Origin: ZC4RG42 sp036676355
GTDB taxonomy: Bacteria; Pseudomonadota; Gammaproteobacteria; Burkholderiales; SG8-39
Direction of reading: 5' to 3'
DNA: 28,260 bases
Assembly (NCBI GenBank): GCA_036676355.1
Contig: JAKFDA010000028.1
Coordinates: 1 to 28,260, forward strand
The notes below the pieces were generated by a model. The model was not told the origin of the DNA, searched no databases, and saw only the letters and a program-made list of their open reading frames with translations. Shown here piece after piece: positions 20,898-28,260 of the stretch. Position 1 is the stretch's first letter. Each line of letters begins with the position of its first letter. Position numbers and translations under genes: made by a program.

Positions 20898-22958
20898 ATG
20901 AGTGCGGGTTTGGTTTTCGCGTTGGTCTGCGCCGTCTTGGCGCTGTTGTACGGGATTGTCTCCATCGGCTGGATTCTAAAAAAGCCGAGCGGCAACGATC
21001 GCATGCGAGAAATCGCGAACGCCATCCAGCAAGGGGCGTCCGCATATCTGAATCGTCAATATACCGCCATCGCCATCGTCGGCGTCGTGCTGTTCCTGAT
21101 CATCGGGTTCACGCTCGGCTGGCCGACTGCAATCGGCTTTGCCGTCGGCGCAATACTTTCCGGTGCGACCGGCTACATCGGCATGAACGTCTCGGTTCGC
21201 GCCAACGTACGCACGGCCGAAGCCGCGCGCATCGGGCTCAATGAAGCACTGACGGTCGCCTTTCGCGGCGGTGCGATCACCGGCCTGCTGGTGGTGGGCC
21301 TCGGCCTGCTCGGCGTGGCGGGCTTTTACGCGGCGCTGGTTGCCATGGCGGAACCCGGCGCGACTCAGGCCGACCTCATCAAACCTCTGATCGGCCTTGG
21401 TTTCGGCGGTTCGCTGATCTCCATCTTCGCGCGTCTGGGCGGCGGTATTTTCACCAAGGGCGCGGATGTCGGCGCCGATCTGGTCGGCAAGGTCGAAGCC
21501 GGTATTCCCGAGGACGATCCGCGCAACCCTGCCGTTATTGCCGACAACGTCGGCGACAACGTCGGCGATTGCGCGGGCATGGCGGCGGACCTGTTCGAAA
21601 CCTATGCCGTCACGCTCATTGCAACCATGTTGCTCGGCGCGTTGATGTTGCCGGGCGACGCATCGGTGATCTATCCACTCGCACTCGGGGGCTTCTCCAT
21701 CATCGCATCGATCATCGGCTGCATGTTCGTCAAAGCAACGCCGGGCAAGAAGATCATGAACGCGCTGTATCGCGGCCTGATCGTGGCCGGCGTGCTGTCG
21801 TTCGTCGCGTTCTACTTCATCACCGACTGGCTGATGGGCAGCGTGCTTCCCGGCGTAACGTTCGAAATCGCGGGCCGCGCGACGCAAATCGGCGTGTGGC
21901 ACTTGTGGGGCGCGGCGGTCGTCGGTCTGGTGCTGACTGCGGCGATGGTCTACATCACCGAGTATTACACCGCCACGGAATGCAAGCCGGTGCAACACAT
22001 CGCAGCCGCCTCCCAGACCGGGCACGCGACTAACATCATCGCCGGCCTCGGCGTATCGATGAAGGCGACGGCGTGGCCGGTCATTTCGGTGTGTATCGCG
22101 ATTTTCCTGTCCTACTGGCTGGCGGGTCTGTATGGCATCGCCATCGCTGCGACATCGATGCTCTCCATGGCCGGCATCATCGTCGCGCTCGATGCGTACG
22201 GACCGATCACCGACAACGCGGGCGGTATTGCCGAGATGGCGAATCTGCCGGAATCGGTGCGTGCGATTACCGATCCGCTCGACGCAGTGGGGAATACGAC
22301 GAAGGCGGTGACCAAGGGCTACGCCATCGGTTCGGCCGGTCTCGCCGCATTGGTGCTGTTCGCCGATTACACCCACGCGCTGAGTGTGAACGGCACGCTG
22401 CTGACCTTCGATCTTTCCAACCACATGGTGATCATCGGTCTGTTCATCGGCGGTCTGGTGCCCTATCTGTTCGGCGCCATGGCGATGGAGGCGGTGGGCC
22501 GCGCGGCCGGCGCAGTGGTGATCGAGGTGCGGCGTCAGTTCAGGGAAATCCCCGGCATCATGGCAGGCACCGCGAAGCCCGACTATTCGCGCGCCGTCGA
22601 TATGCTGATGCGCTCGGCGATCAGAGAGATGATCGTGCCGTCGCTGTTGCCGGTGCTGGTGCCGATTGCGGTCGGCCTGCTGCTCGGCCCGCAGGCACTC
22701 GGCGGTGTGCTGATGGGGTCGATCGTGACCGGCCTGTTCGTCGCCATTTCGATGACAACCGGCGGCGGGGCGTGGGACAACGCCAAAAAGTACATCGAAG
22801 ACGACAACTATGGCGGCAAAGGTTCCGAAGCCCACAAGGCGGCGGTGACCGGCGATACGGTCGGCGATCCCTACAAGGACACCGCCGGGCCGGCGGTCAA
22901 CCCGCTGATCAAGATCATCAATATTGTGGCGTTGTTGATTGTCCCACTGATGATCTAG
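20898..22958 (+). CDS. hppA: membrane-bound proton-translocating pyrophosphatase
   Basis: This 686-residue integral membrane enzyme couples PPi hydrolysis to proton export. It has about 15-16 hydrophobic helices, the signature GGGIFTKGADVGADLVGKVEAG (about 181-202) and the substrate loop DDPRNPAVIADNVGDNVGD (about 206-224); the C-terminal repeat of the acidic motif includes GGAWDNAKKYIED and GDTVGDPYKDTAGPAVNPLIK. In GNTTKAVTKGYAIGSAGLAAL the Lys occupies the position that is Ala in K+-dependent enzymes, so this one is predicted K+-independent and H+-pumping. GGGGAGGAG lies six bases before the ATG. Its stop codon overlaps the stop of the convergent pseudopilin gene. Confidence 0.97.
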   Translation: MSAGLVFALVCAVLALLYGIVSIGWILKKPSGNDRMREIANAIQQGASAYLNRQYTAIAIVGVVLFLIIGFTLGWPTAIGFAVGAILSGATGYIGMNVSVRANVRTAEAARIGLNEALTVAFRGGAITGLLVVGLGLLGVAGFYAALVAMAEPGATQADLIKPLIGLGFGGSLISIFARLGGGIFTKGADVGADLVGKVEAGIPEDDPRNPAVIADNVGDNVGDCAGMAADLFETYAVTLIATMLLGALMLPGDASVIYPLALGGFSIIASIIGCMFVKATPGKKIMNALYRGLIVAGVLSFVAFYFITDWLMGSVLPGVTFEIAGRATQIGVWHLWGAAVVGLVLTAAMVYITEYYTATECKPVQHIAAASQTGHATNIIAGLGVSMKATAWPVISVCIAIFLSYWLAGLYGIAIAATSMLSMAGIIVALDAYGPITDNAGGIAEMANLPESVRAITDPLDAVGNTTKAVTKGYAIGSAGLAALVLFADYTHALSVNGTLLTFDLSNHMVIIGLFIGGLVPYLFGAMAMEAVGRAAGAVVIEVRRQFREIPGIMAGTAKPDYSRAVDMLMRSAIREMIVPSLLPVLVPIAVGLLLGPQALGGVLMGSIVTGLFVAISMTTGGGAWDNAKKYIEDDNYGGKGSEAHKAAVTGDTVGDPYKDTAGPAVNPLIKIINIVALLIVPLMI
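22955..22958. other. CTAG palindrome shared by two convergent stop codons
   Basis: The TAG of hppA (plus, 22956-22958) and the TAG of the pseudopilin gene (minus, 22957-22955) share the palindrome CTAG. The two genes therefore overlap by four bases, with no space for a terminator between them. Confidence 0.9.
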
Positions 22959-23584
22959 GGATCGTCTGAGGACATGCCTCCTGGAGAACCCCCCGACAAT
23001 CCGCGAACCTCCGATTGGAATGGACTGTTATTCGGAGCTTCGCCGGATTGCGGCGATTGAGGGCGGTCCCGGCTTTCATCGGCGGCCGCTCCTTCGCTTC
23101 CACTCTCCTCCGCGAGAGAGTGGGCGAGAAATTGCCAGTCGGTGTAACTTTTGGCGCCCGCCAACTGGCTATACCGACGCGGGAAGCCCTCCTTCTTGAA
23201 CGGTTCGCGCTCCGACTGGCTATATATCCCCACAATGCCGTTGGCCGGTCCGCGCACAAGTCCCCAGTCGGATGATTCGGTGATGGGATCCCGATATAAA
23301 CTGCGGATGTGACGTCGAACGTTGGGGAAACGCGGGTCCCTGATGAGTTCCTCCAGGGTGGTCGGAAACTGCCGCACGCCGGGTGAACTTCGGCGATAAC
23401 TATCGATGGCTTCGGCGTACGCGATACCGACGAATAACAACTGTTCTTCCCGATCTCGTTGCACGGCCGTGCTCACCAGTTCTGCAGTTGCTGTGAGTGC
23501 GATGCTGATCAGTACAATTAAAATCAGCAGGCCGACATACGTGAATGCCGTTTGTTTTGCGCGTGGTGAAGGGCGTTGCGGCAT
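22955..23584 (-). CDS. atypical minor pseudopilin-like protein (prepilin N-terminus lacking Glu5)
   Basis: This 209-residue protein starts MPQRPSPRAKQTA, followed by the hydrophobic FTYVGLLILIVLISIALTATAELV, a type IV prepilin-like signal. The residue before the cleavage site is Ala instead of Gly, and position +5 is Gly instead of the usual Glu; lack of Glu5 is known from GspK-type minor pseudopilins. The body (REEQLLFVGIAYAEAIDSYRR, FPTTLEELIRDPRFPNVRRHIRSLYRDPIT, WGLVRGPANGIVGIYSQSE) resembles PulG-like proteins in betaproteobacterial secretion clusters. The C-terminal 45 residues are low-complexity (Ser/Gly/Pro/Glu). The start at 23584 lies 4 bases after the preceding gene. It is the last gene of the operon. 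Confidence 0.82.
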   Translation of the reverse strand: MPQRPSPRAKQTAFTYVGLLILIVLISIALTATAELVSTAVQRDREEQLLFVGIAYAEAIDSYRRSSPGVRQFPTTLEELIRDPRFPNVRRHIRSLYRDPITESSDWGLVRGPANGIVGIYSQSEREPFKKEGFPRRYSQLAGAKSYTDWQFLAHSLAEESGSEGAAADESRDRPQSPQSGEAPNNSPFQSEVRGLSGGSPGGMSSDDP

Positions 23585-23588
23585 GGTT

Positions 23589-23999
23589 TCACAACTCCGC
23601 AAAGGGTTTTCCGTCGGACGTGTTGCCCGGCGCGCCGCTGCGCACGTCGTATACCAAGCCTTTAACCTTGGCATCCGCCGGCACTTCGACAATCGTCCAG
23701 GTGTCGGCGCGCTCGGTAATCGGATCGACCGGTACGCCGCGGATGTAGCGCTTCTCCACCAGTTCCTCCAGTTGGTCGGGATACTTCGCGTTGTCGGCGT
23801 AATATTTGTCCAGCGCGTCGCGCATGACGCTGAGCGACTGCTTGAGCGCCACCTCTTTGGACTTGTCGACACTGCCGAAATAGCGTGGCAGGGCGATGGT
23901 GAGCAAGGTCGCGATAATCGCCATAACGACCAGCAGTTCGATCAGCGTGAATCCGCGCCGCTGCCGTTGCCTGCTCCAGGATTGCAAATGCTTCACCAT
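23589..23999 (-). CDS. type II secretion/pilus-type major pseudopilin (GspG-like)
   Basis: This 136-residue protein has a short basic leader (MVKHLQSWSRQRQRRG) and the classical prepilin cleavage and helix GFTLIELLVVMAIIATLLTIALPRYF, including Glu5. The C-terminal part (KQSLSVMRDALDKYYADNAKYPDQLEELVEKRYIRGVPVDPITERADTW) is typical of GspG, the major pseudopilin of type II secretion. The ATG at 23999 overlaps the end of the preceding gene by 7 bases, so translation is coupled. The family is certain; its rank as major subunit is inferred from similarity to GspG. Confidence 0.92.
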   Translation of the reverse strand: MVKHLQSWSRQRQRRGFTLIELLVVMAIIATLLTIALPRYFGSVDKSKEVALKQSLSVMRDALDKYYADNAKYPDQLEELVEKRYIRGVPVDPITERADTWTIVEVPADAKVKGLVYDVRSGAPGNTSDGKPFAEL

Positions 24000-24514
24000 T
24001 GTTTGTACGGCACACCATTGATGCCGACCTCCTCCGATAGAGAATAGACGTCGTAAACATCCTCGCCTTCTTCCGGCTGGTCGGGCGGTGACTCGTAGCT
24101 CCGCTTGCCCCACGTGTCCTGCGGGGCGAGTTCCGGGTCTGCATTGAAGGGATCACGGGGGATGCGACGCAGGAAGTAGATCTTGGCTTCTTCATTTGGC
24201 TTGCGCGCGTCCCGCACCCCTTCAACGAGCACTACCAGTGAAGGCGGATAACCCGACTCTTCGGCTTTTTTCTGCACCCGTTTTTCGTCAGTCGCTTTTT
24301 TGTAATCGTCCAGCCCGGTGCGAATCTGCCGTAGCGCCAGGCGCAGTTCCTGTTCCTTGGCGCGTTTGACCGTGAGTTCGGCGAAAGGCATCGCGACCGA
24401 GACGAGGATGCCAATGATCGCCACGGTGATGACCAGTTCGATCAGTGTGAATCCCCCCTTCGGCGCGCGATGGCTTATCGCGCCTCGGATCTCACTCGGG
24501 ATTCTGTCGCGCAT
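23993..24514 (-). CDS. type II secretion/pilus-type pseudopilin (GspG/PulG-like)
   Basis: This 173-residue protein has a 21-residue polar leader ending KGG, then FTLIELVITVAIIGILVSVAMPF, the prepilin helix with Glu5. The globular part (KRAKEQELRLALRQIRTGLDDYKKATDE ... FLRRIPRDPFNADPE ... TWGKRSYESPPDQPEEGEDVYDVYS) follows the PulG pattern with a longer insert. The ATG at 24514 starts one base after the secretin TGA, so it is translated by coupling. With the next two genes it makes three consecutive pilin-like proteins. Confidence 0.9.
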   Translation of the reverse strand: MRDRIPSEIRGAISHRAPKGGFTLIELVITVAIIGILVSVAMPFAELTVKRAKEQELRLALRQIRTGLDDYKKATDEKRVQKKAEESGYPPSLVVLVEGVRDARKPNEEAKIYFLRRIPRDPFNADPELAPQDTWGKRSYESPPDQPEEGEDVYDVYSLSEEVGINGVPYKQW

Positions 24515-24515
24515 C

Positions 24516-27041
24516 TCAGCCCTCGTCGTCAAAACGATTGCTGCGCGGTGTGCGCGGCGGCTGTGTCGGCGCAGGAACTGTAGCGGGCGCGCCTTCACTC
24601 TCCGAGGCGGGGACGGAAGGTTCGCTCTCTATCGGCGCTGGGCCCGATTCGGCATCTGCGGGCGGAGTAGTCGGTTCAGGACCTGCGGCGGGTGCAGGGG
24701 GTTCGGAGCCTGCGGACGGCGCAGGCGGTTCGCTACCCACTACGGGCGGGACCACTATGCCGGGTGCGGTGCTTTGTCCGTCTGCTGTGGCGGCGGCATT
24801 AATCGTCACATCGACACTCCCCGGCGTGTCGATCGAGATGGGCTGACCTTGGCTGTCCGTAGCCGCCGTAGTCTCGATCCCGATCTGGGTGGTGGTCGGT
24901 TCCTTCGCCGTGACGCGAAACTGCGTCTGCACGACTGTCATCGGGCTGCCGACAACCGAAGGACCGCTCAACTGCATCGTCGCAATACCCGGCGAATCGC
25001 TGCTTGCACCAGAGACCACTTGCAATACGCCCGGGTTGTAAGTCAGTTTCAGCGTTGCTCGGCTGCCCTCGTTGCGTGCCGGCAAGCCGAAGCTCAAGGC
25101 GAACGTGCTGCCGATGGCGGCTTCCGGTGGTCCGGTTACTACGAGTGAGAGTCCCGCATCGCTTGGGCCTTCATCCTGCGTGTCCGCCGCACCAGGTTTC
25201 GCGCCCGGCTTAGGCTTCGCGCCCGGCTTAGGCTTCGCGCCGGCTCCTCCGCCGGCGGGCTGCACATTCAGCGAACGCAAAGGCGTGGAAGCGATGCGCA
25301 ACGGCATCGCGCCGGGCGCCGACTCCGTGCCGGAGGGGTAGTGCGCTTGCACCGTGTGCGGCCGAGCCAAGTTGCGAACGACATGCGGCGTGATGAGCAG
25401 CACGATTTCCGTCTTTACCCGCTGGTCGTTATCGCTACGGAACAACCGTCCGAGAATCGGAAAGTCGCCCAGAAACGGCACCTTGTTGGCGGAGCGCCTG
25501 TCTTCATCGCTGATCAAGCCGGCGAGCACCTGCGTCTCGCCGTCGCGCAGGCGCAAGGTCGTGGCCGCGTTGCGTGTGCCCAGACGATAGGAAATCGTGC
25601 CCGAGACGTTGAGTTGTTCAAGAATGTTGCTGACTTCGAGTTGCATCTTGATGGCGACTTCGTCGTCCAAATAAACGTTGGGTTCGACGTCGAGCTTCAG
25701 ACCGACTTCCAAGTAATTCACCGACGAAGAGACTCCCACGTTGGCGGTCGATGTCGTGGTAATCACCGGCACTTTTTCGCCGATATGAATGCGCGCCTTC
25801 TCCCGGTTCCTCACCCGAATACGCGGATTGGCAAGTGTGTTCACTGCACCATCCGTCTGACGCAGGTTGATGATGACCGCCGGGTTGACGACAAAGAAAT
25901 CCCAATCACCCGGCTCGAGTTCGGTCAGGCCGGGAACGCCCGGCTCGCCGTCCGTCCCGGTAGTCCCCGTGCCGAATACGCCGAGGTTCACTGCATCCGG
26001 ATAACGGACGCCGACTTCCTTGAGTTTGCTCGATGCAACCTCCAGCACTTCAAGCTCCAGCATTACTTCCGGCTCGCCCAGGTCCTGGGTGGCGACAAGT
26101 TGTTCCGCCAGCCGCACCGCATCGCGGGTGTCTTTCATCACCACCAGATTGAGCTTGTCGTCGATGAACAGATCGCGTGTCTTCACCAGCGCCCGGATCA
26201 TTGCTGCAGTCTGCTTCGCATCCGCGTTCGTGAGATAGAAACTGCGGACCACCAGGTCCTGATAATCCTTTTGCTTGGCGGGCGTATTGGGGAAGATGAG
26301 GATCGAGTTGTCGTTGAGAATTTTGCGGTCGAGCTGATTGGTAACAAGCAATAGCTTGACGATGTCGTCCAGCGAGGTATCGCGCACAAAAATTGTGGCG
26401 CGCAGATCCGGTCGCACGTCGCGATCGAAAACGAAGTTGATGCCGGAAGTGCGCGAGATCACTTCGAACACCGATCGCAACGGCGCGTTTCTGAACTCGA
26501 GCGTGATCGGTTTTTGCAACGCCTTGCCGAGCTTGGGTGGTTCCAGTTCGACACTGCCGCGTCGTTCCGAAATCTGCCTCATCAATGAACGACCGGCGCG
26601 CATGCTGCTATCTTCCGCGAGTACCCCTTTCGCGATCCGTTCGGCCGTGACGAGATCGCCGCGCAGAAAAGCGTCTTCAGCCTGCTGCATGAGTTCCAGG
26701 TGATGTCGAGCCTGCGCCACGGAATCGAGACTAGTGCGCGCCAGCGTCGAGTTGGGATCGAGCCGAACCGCACGCGCGTAAGCCGCTTCCGCGGCATCCA
26801 GATTTCCGGCGCTGCGTTGCGTGTCGCCTTCACGCAAGAGTGCGCGGAGCACGTTATCGCGCTGCGTAATCCAGATCGAGTAGGTTTCCGGACTGCTGTG
26901 CCGTGCTTTGGCCGCTTCTTCCAGTACAGCCAGTCCTTCTTCGACGCGCCCCTCCGCAATCAAAGCGCGACCCTGATCAGTGGACGACGTCGCACAGCCA
27001 TACAGCATGAGTGCGAGAAGCAGGGCAGTTAAGCGCTTCAT
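24516..27041 (-). CDS. secretin lipoprotein with cohesin-like C-terminal domain (GspD/PilQ-like)
   Basis: This 841-residue outer-membrane channel protein has a lipoprotein signal ending LYGC (Cys16) and TPR-like repeats (about 25-150). An STN-type domain (about 180-250, ITLEFRNAPLRSVFEVISRTSGINFVF) and an N1/NolW-type domain (about 265-330) follow. The secretin core (about 330-560) has VPFLGDFPILGRLFR and TEIVLLITPHVVR. Unlike standard GspD, it continues through a Lys-Pro-Gly repeat linker (about 602-618) into a cohesin-like domain (about 630-750: LSLVVTGPPEAAIGSTFALSFGL, LKLTYNPGVLQVVSGA) and a Pro/Glu/Ala-rich tail. The gene starts 2 bases after the PilP-like gene. It is the presumed exit pore of the locus. 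Confidence 0.92.
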   Translation of the reverse strand: MKRLTALLLALMLYGCATSSTDQGRALIAEGRVEEGLAVLEEAAKARHSSPETYSIWITQRDNVLRALLREGDTQRSAGNLDAAEAAYARAVRLDPNSTLARTSLDSVAQARHHLELMQQAEDAFLRGDLVTAERIAKGVLAEDSSMRAGRSLMRQISERRGSVELEPPKLGKALQKPITLEFRNAPLRSVFEVISRTSGINFVFDRDVRPDLRATIFVRDTSLDDIVKLLLVTNQLDRKILNDNSILIFPNTPAKQKDYQDLVVRSFYLTNADAKQTAAMIRALVKTRDLFIDDKLNLVVMKDTRDAVRLAEQLVATQDLGEPEVMLELEVLEVASSKLKEVGVRYPDAVNLGVFGTGTTGTDGEPGVPGLTELEPGDWDFFVVNPAVIINLRQTDGAVNTLANPRIRVRNREKARIHIGEKVPVITTTSTANVGVSSSVNYLEVGLKLDVEPNVYLDDEVAIKMQLEVSNILEQLNVSGTISYRLGTRNAATTLRLRDGETQVLAGLISDEDRRSANKVPFLGDFPILGRLFRSDNDQRVKTEIVLLITPHVVRNLARPHTVQAHYPSGTESAPGAMPLRIASTPLRSLNVQPAGGGAGAKPKPGAKPKPGAKPGAADTQDEGPSDAGLSLVVTGPPEAAIGSTFALSFGLPARNEGSRATLKLTYNPGVLQVVSGASSDSPGIATMQLSGPSVVGSPMTVVQTQFRVTAKEPTTTQIGIETTAATDSQGQPISIDTPGSVDVTINAAATADGQSTAPGIVVPPVVGSEPPAPSAGSEPPAPAAGPEPTTPPADAESGPAPIESEPSVPASESEGAPATVPAPTQPPRTPRSNRFDDEG
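25201..25236 (-). repeat. 18-bp tandem repeat encoding the Lys-Pro-Gly linker of the secretin
   Basis: Two adjacent copies of an 18-base unit beginning GCGCCCGGCTTAGG are identical, with partial copies on both sides. On the coding (minus) strand they encode the repeated KPKPGA segment between the secretin core and the cohesin-like domain. In-frame tandem repeats of this kind can change copy number. Confidence 0.8.
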
Positions 27042-27043
27042 GC

Positions 27044-27727
27044 CTATTCGTCCGCGGCGCTAGGCTGCTCTTCGTCTTCTCGTTCGACCAGGGGTTTCCT
27101 TGCTCCGCTTCGTTCTTCAATACGTTGCATATCGTCCTCGTCCTCGTTGTCGTTATTAAGGCGGGTTCGCGGCGTCGATTTGTTACGTGGAGTTGCGTCC
27201 GTTTCATACGCCAGGTGTTGTCGACGTTTCAGGGGCAGGTAGGTCAGTACCATCTGATCTTCGCCGATCTCTTCGACGCGATAATCCTTATCGATCGTAT
27301 CGCCCAGACGTGCAATATAGTTTTCGTCGTCGTTAGTGAGAAAGATGGTCGTTACCTTGCCTTCCACCAGTTTGCCCATATACGAAAACGGCAGGGGCGG
27401 CGGCTGCGGAACGGGTGGCGTACGAGGCGGCGCATCGCGCCGCGCGGCATCGGCAGCCATCTGCTTCCAGGACCGCGGTGAAAATGGATCGGCGCTCGCG
27501 CCATGATGTGAGCGCGTCGGCAAACCATCTATGCCGAGCGCCGAGTCTTTGCGTGATTCGTCGGCCGCCGTACCACTCCGGGACGAAGGTTGTATCTCGG
27601 GTGAATTTTGTTGCTCAAGTGCGCTTGCTACTATCGCAGGGTCGCGCTCGACCCATATCGCGGCCCAGATAGCGCCCACAAGCGCGACCCCATAGAGCGC
27701 CCAGCGGAGCCTCGGTGACGAATTCAT
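27044..27727 (-). CDS. PilP/GspC-like inner-membrane protein of the secretion locus
   Basis: This 227-residue protein has one N-terminal membrane helix (LRWALYGVALVGAIWAAIWV), then a long disordered periplasmic region with a Pro-rich run (PPRTPPVPQPPPLPF). A small beta domain follows (FSYMGKLVEGKVTTIFLTNDDENYIARLGDTIDKDYRVEEIGEDQMVLTYLPL), resembling the homology region of GspC/PilP that contacts the secretin. The C-terminus is highly acidic (NDNEDEDD ... EREDEEQPSAADE). The start overlaps the stop of the upstream PilO-like gene by 4 bases, and it stops 2 bases before the secretin start. The role as connector between inner membrane and secretin is inferred from domain and position. Confidence 0.8.
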   Translation of the reverse strand: MNSSPRLRWALYGVALVGAIWAAIWVERDPAIVASALEQQNSPEIQPSSRSGTAADESRKDSALGIDGLPTRSHHGASADPFSPRSWKQMAADAARRDAPPRTPPVPQPPPLPFSYMGKLVEGKVTTIFLTNDDENYIARLGDTIDKDYRVEEIGEDQMVLTYLPLKRRQHLAYETDATPRNKSTPRTRLNNDNEDEDDMQRIEERSGARKPLVEREDEEQPSAADE

Positions 27728-28260
27728 TGGCCGGCCTCCATATAAAGCGTGAGCCGCAGGCGCGCTTCCAGGTCGGGGCTTTCGATGGCTTCGCGTCGCA
27801 AGGAGATATCGTCCAGCGCTGCCGCAGGGACTTCCTTCAACACCGCGGCGATGAACTCGCGTACCTGTTCATAGGAACCGTGCGTGGGCAGCGAGATGCG
27901 ATAGCGGCCGAGTCGCGATCCGGTGGTTCGCTGGAATTCGTATTCGCCGGATGTCAAGGTGACACCGGTCTCCTCCGCGGCCCCGTAGATCTTGCCGAGC
28001 CACAACGGTGAACTGTGCGATTTCGGAAAAAAACTGTAGAAGCTGCTCAATTCCGCGTCGCGAGTGGCCGCGGGCGATAGACGACCCGTGATGCGTGCGC
28101 GCGCTTCGGCGACCTCGCTTTTCAACGACGCAATCTCGTCGTAAAGCGGAACGACCATCGCGCCGTATGCCAGCAACGCGATGAGTAGCAATGCGGCGCC
28201 GACCAGACCCGCCGTGCCGATGCTGCGCGCTTGGTGGAGGACCTGGTGGAGGAGGGTCTC
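27724..28260 (-). CDS. PilO/GspM-like inner-membrane protein, 5' end outside window
   Basis: The frame is open to the right edge and gives 178 residues. After a short cytoplasmic part (ETLLHQVLHQARS) comes one membrane helix (IGTAGLVGAALLLIALLAYGAMVV), then a coiled-coil-like segment (LYDEIASLKSEVAEARARI). A C-terminal ferredoxin-like part follows (FPKSHSSPLWLGKIYGAAEETGVTLTSGEYEFQ ... YRISLPTHGSYEQVREFIAAVLKEVPAAALDDISLRR). This is the architecture of PilO and GspM. It probably follows PilM/PilN-type genes beyond the window. It overlaps the next gene by 4 bases. Confidence 0.78.
   Translation of the reverse strand, partial: ETLLHQVLHQARSIGTAGLVGAALLLIALLAYGAMVVPLYDEIASLKSEVAEARARITGRLSPAATRDAELSSFYSFFPKSHSSPLWLGKIYGAAEETGVTLTSGEYEFQRTTGSRLGRYRISLPTHGSYEQVREFIAAVLKEVPAAALDDISLRREAIESPDLEARLRLTLYMEAGQ

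Noticed and set aside
20976..22835. Minus-strand open frame of 619 codons opposite hppA
   Set aside because: His/Arg/Asp-rich shadow of a conserved membrane protein with strong codon bias.

Overview
The window looks like chromosome from a GC-rich proteobacterium. I judge it most likely a betaproteobacterium (Nitrosomonadales/Rhodocyclales-like lithotroph), with gammaproteobacteria not excluded. The reasons are the neighbourhoods radC/coaBC/dut, csp/clpS/clpA/icd and xseA/exbB/exbD/lpxK/ycaR/kdsB/adk, a pyrophosphate-type phosphofructokinase next to a membrane pyrophosphatase, and a flavocytochrome c sulfide dehydrogenase. This placement is inferred from gene content and order; no 16S or other marker is present.

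Layout. (1) 1-2690: a more AT-rich, accessory-looking segment. It holds the end of a Sel1-repeat protein, a small membrane protein, a secreted staphylococcal-type nuclease, a Fic-family gene with a small upstream partner, and another small membrane protein. It ends inside radC, whose catalytic C-terminus is missing; GTGGGTAT/GCGGGTAT direct repeats lie beside the break. This looks like one end of an integrated element. (2) 2690-5190: coaBC and dut, closed by a strong bidirectional terminator. (3) 5205-6833: fccA-fccB for periplasmic sulfide oxidation. (4) 6908-11345: clpS-clpA proteolysis genes, a cold-shock protein gene with a long leader, and icd. (5) 11463-14932: rluE, a DUF192 protein, sodB and xseA. 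(6) 14933-15387: a non-coding gap with a cluster of DnaA-box-like sequences, an AT-rich stretch and many GATC sites, placed where gene orientation turns from mostly minus to plus. (7) 15388-20445: a plus-strand run of exbB, exbD, lpxK, ycaR, kdsB, adk and a PPi-dependent phosphofructokinase, covering energised outer-membrane transport, lipid A/Kdo synthesis and central metabolism. (8) 20446-22958: an extragenic repeat element and the proton-pumping pyrophosphatase hppA. (9) 22955-28260: a minus-strand secretion/pilus-like operon (PilO-like, PilP/GspC-like, a secretin with a cohesin-like C-terminal domain, two classical pseudopilins and one atypical one). It runs off the right edge and its last stop codon overlaps that of hppA.

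Themes. Pyrophosphate is used twice: the phosphofructokinase phosphorylates reversibly with PPi, and HppA converts PPi into a proton gradient. A pair of dispersed intergenic repeats (about 4614-4660 and 12086-12272) share two conserved blocks in opposite orientation. No CRISPR array, transposase, rRNA or tRNA was recognised.
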